A stretch of DNA of 5,731 nucleotides. It comes from Thermomicrobiales bacterium. Lineage in GTDB: Bacteria > Chloroflexota > Chloroflexia > Thermomicrobiales > UBA6265. The stretch is from positions 1 to 5,731 of the forward strand of contig JAICJJ010000215.1 of the NCBI GenBank assembly GCA_025928535.1. Reading direction: 5' to 3'. Under the pieces are notes generated by a model. The model had not been told where the DNA came from, ran no database searches, and was given only the letters and a program-made list of their open reading frames with translations. Below, piece by piece: positions 4,690 through 5,731 of the stretch. Positions within the stretch are counted from its first letter, which is position 1. Each line of letters opens with the position of its first letter. The position numbers and the translations under genes are program-made.

Positions 4690-5731
4690 ACAGCACGGAC
4701 GCCGCCAATCAAGCCGTCGGCAGCACTGCCATCAGCCGGCTGTCGCGCGACGCAGCGCTGCGGTTCGTCATTTTGCTCGGCGTCGTCAGCCTCTTCGCCG
4801 ACATGACCTACGATGGCGCCCGCAGCATCAACGGGCCGTTTCTCGCGGTGCTCGGCGCCAGCGGCACGGTGGTCGGGATCGTGGCCGGCGTGGGCGAATT
4901 GCTCGGCTACGGGCTGCGCCTCTTTTCTGGCTATGTCAGCGACAAGACGCAACGCTACTGGCCGGTCGCGATCCTCGGCTACGTCGTCAATCTCGGCGCC
5001 GTGCCGTTGCTGGCGTTCGCCGGCCGCTGGGAAGCCGCGGCGGCGCTGATGATCGCAGAGCGGATCGGCAAGGCGATCCGCAACCCGGCGCGCGACACGA
5101 TGTTGTCGCACGCCACGGTCGAAATGGGGCGGGGCTGGGGCTTCGGCATGCACGAATCGCTCGACCAGGCAGGGGCGATGATTGGCCCGCTGGTGGTGGC
5201 GGCGGCGCTGGCGCGAGAACATGGCTTCGGCCCGAGCTACGCTATCCTCGCCATTCCGGCGGCGCTGGCGGTCATCATCCTCCTCGGCGCGCGCCGCCTC
5301 TATCCGGAGCCGCGCGATTTCGAACCGGCGTCGCTGGACCTGACCGGCGAGGGGTTGCCGCGCGTCTTCTGGCGCTATCTCGGCACGGTCGCCCTGGTCG
5401 CCGCCGCCTATGCCGATTTTCCGTTGATCGCCTTCCATTTTCAGCGCGCCGCGACGGTGGCGACCGACGCGATTCCGATTTTCTACGCCGTCGCGATGGG
5501 GATCTCGGCGTTGACCGCGCTCGGATTCGGTCGCCTGTTCGATCGGATCGGCCTGCCGGCGCTCGCCGCCACCACGCTGTTGGCCGCGCCGTTCGCGCCG
5601 CTCGTCTTTTTCGGCGGTTCGACGGCGGCCCTGGTCGGCATGGGGCTCTGGGGCTTCGGCATGGGAGCACAGGATTCGATCATGCGGGCGGCCGTCGCCG
5701 GCATGGTTCCGCCGGATCGCCGCGGCGCGAC
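4686..5731 (+). CDS. Major facilitator superfamily transporter, 3' end cut off
   Basis: About 348 codons are present and the frame is open to the window edge; MFS proteins of this type have about 400-420 residues. After a short polar N terminus (about 1-25) comes the first membrane segment (RFVILLGVVSLFADMTYDGA, about 26-45). A motif A variant, GYVSDKTQRYW (82-92), follows the second segment and fits the MFS loop GxxxDrxGr. Another conserved-looking stretch is ERIGKAIRNPARDTMLSHA (about 124-142), followed by GRGWGFGMHESLDQAGAMIGP (148-168), where polar residues line a membrane helix. Several further hydrophobic segments extend to the edge, with GFGRLFDRIGLP (about 279-290) as the half-repeat of motif A. 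The substrate is unknown. No drug, sugar or metal signature is clear. It overlaps the PH-like gene by 4 bases, so they form a transcription unit. Confidence 0.88.
   Translation, partial: MNSTDAANQAVGSTAISRLSRDAALRFVILLGVVSLFADMTYDGARSINGPFLAVLGASGTVVGIVAGVGELLGYGLRLFSGYVSDKTQRYWPVAILGYVVNLGAVPLLAFAGRWEAAAALMIAERIGKAIRNPARDTMLSHATVEMGRGWGFGMHESLDQAGAMIGPLVVAAALAREHGFGPSYAILAIPAALAVIILLGARRLYPEPRDFEPASLDLTGEGLPRVFWRYLGTVALVAAAYADFPLIAFHFQRAATVATDAIPIFYAVAMGISALTALGFGRLFDRIGLPALAATTLLAAPFAPLVFFGGSTAALVGMGLWGFGMGAQDSIMRAAVAGMVPPDRRGA

Noticed and set aside
4008..5438. A 476-codon minus-strand frame opposite the PH-like and MFS genes
   Set aside because: It has low-complexity Arg/Ala/His composition and no motif, while the plus-strand frames show clear strand, membrane-segment and motif patterns.

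Overview
The window (about two-thirds G+C by eye) comes from a high-GC bacterium. Three genes in a row, hemB (3' end), a chlorite-dismutase-family hemQ and hemE, point to a lineage that makes heme by the coproporphyrin-dependent route (Actinobacteria, Firmicutes, Chloroflexota, Deinococcota and others). The -10-like boxes TATACT and TACAAT and the Chloroflexota/Acidobacteriota style of hairpin repeat make me lean towards Chloroflexota (Thermomicrobia-like). This placement is weak and rests on impression, not on a search.

Layout. Bases 1-196 hold the C-terminal end of porphobilinogen synthase (hemB). hemQ (229-984) follows after 32 bases, and hemE (985-2058) starts on the base after the hemQ stop, so the three look like one plus-strand operon. 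After 61 bases with a -10-like box comes a 113-residue basic protein of unknown function (2120-2461). Its end faces the end of a minus-strand Nudix hydrolase gene (2773-3270). The 311 bases between them contain no gene. They hold a plain inverted repeat and two inverted copies of a two-hairpin dispersed repeat, one of whose stems shows a compensatory base change.

Bases 3271-3504 separate the Nudix gene from a divergent plus-strand pair. They carry a candidate promoter and a leader rich in hairpins. The last hairpin buries the ribosome binding site of the next gene, is followed by a T-rich tract, and contains a possible 16-codon upstream reading frame. The pair is a 394-residue protein with apparent PH-like beta domains (3505-4689) and a major facilitator superfamily transporter (from 4686, running off the window). 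The two overlap by ATGA, which suggests translational coupling.

How they work together. HemB makes porphobilinogen, HemE decarboxylates uroporphyrinogen III to coproporphyrinogen III, and HemQ performs the last step, coproheme to heme b. The intermediate enzymes (HemA/L, HemC/D, HemY, HemH) must lie elsewhere. The second half of the window is functionally unresolved. The most interesting points are the structured leader of the PH-like/MFS pair, the covarying repeat pair, and an apparent isoleucine where HemQ and chlorite dismutase usually carry Gln, Ala or Arg.
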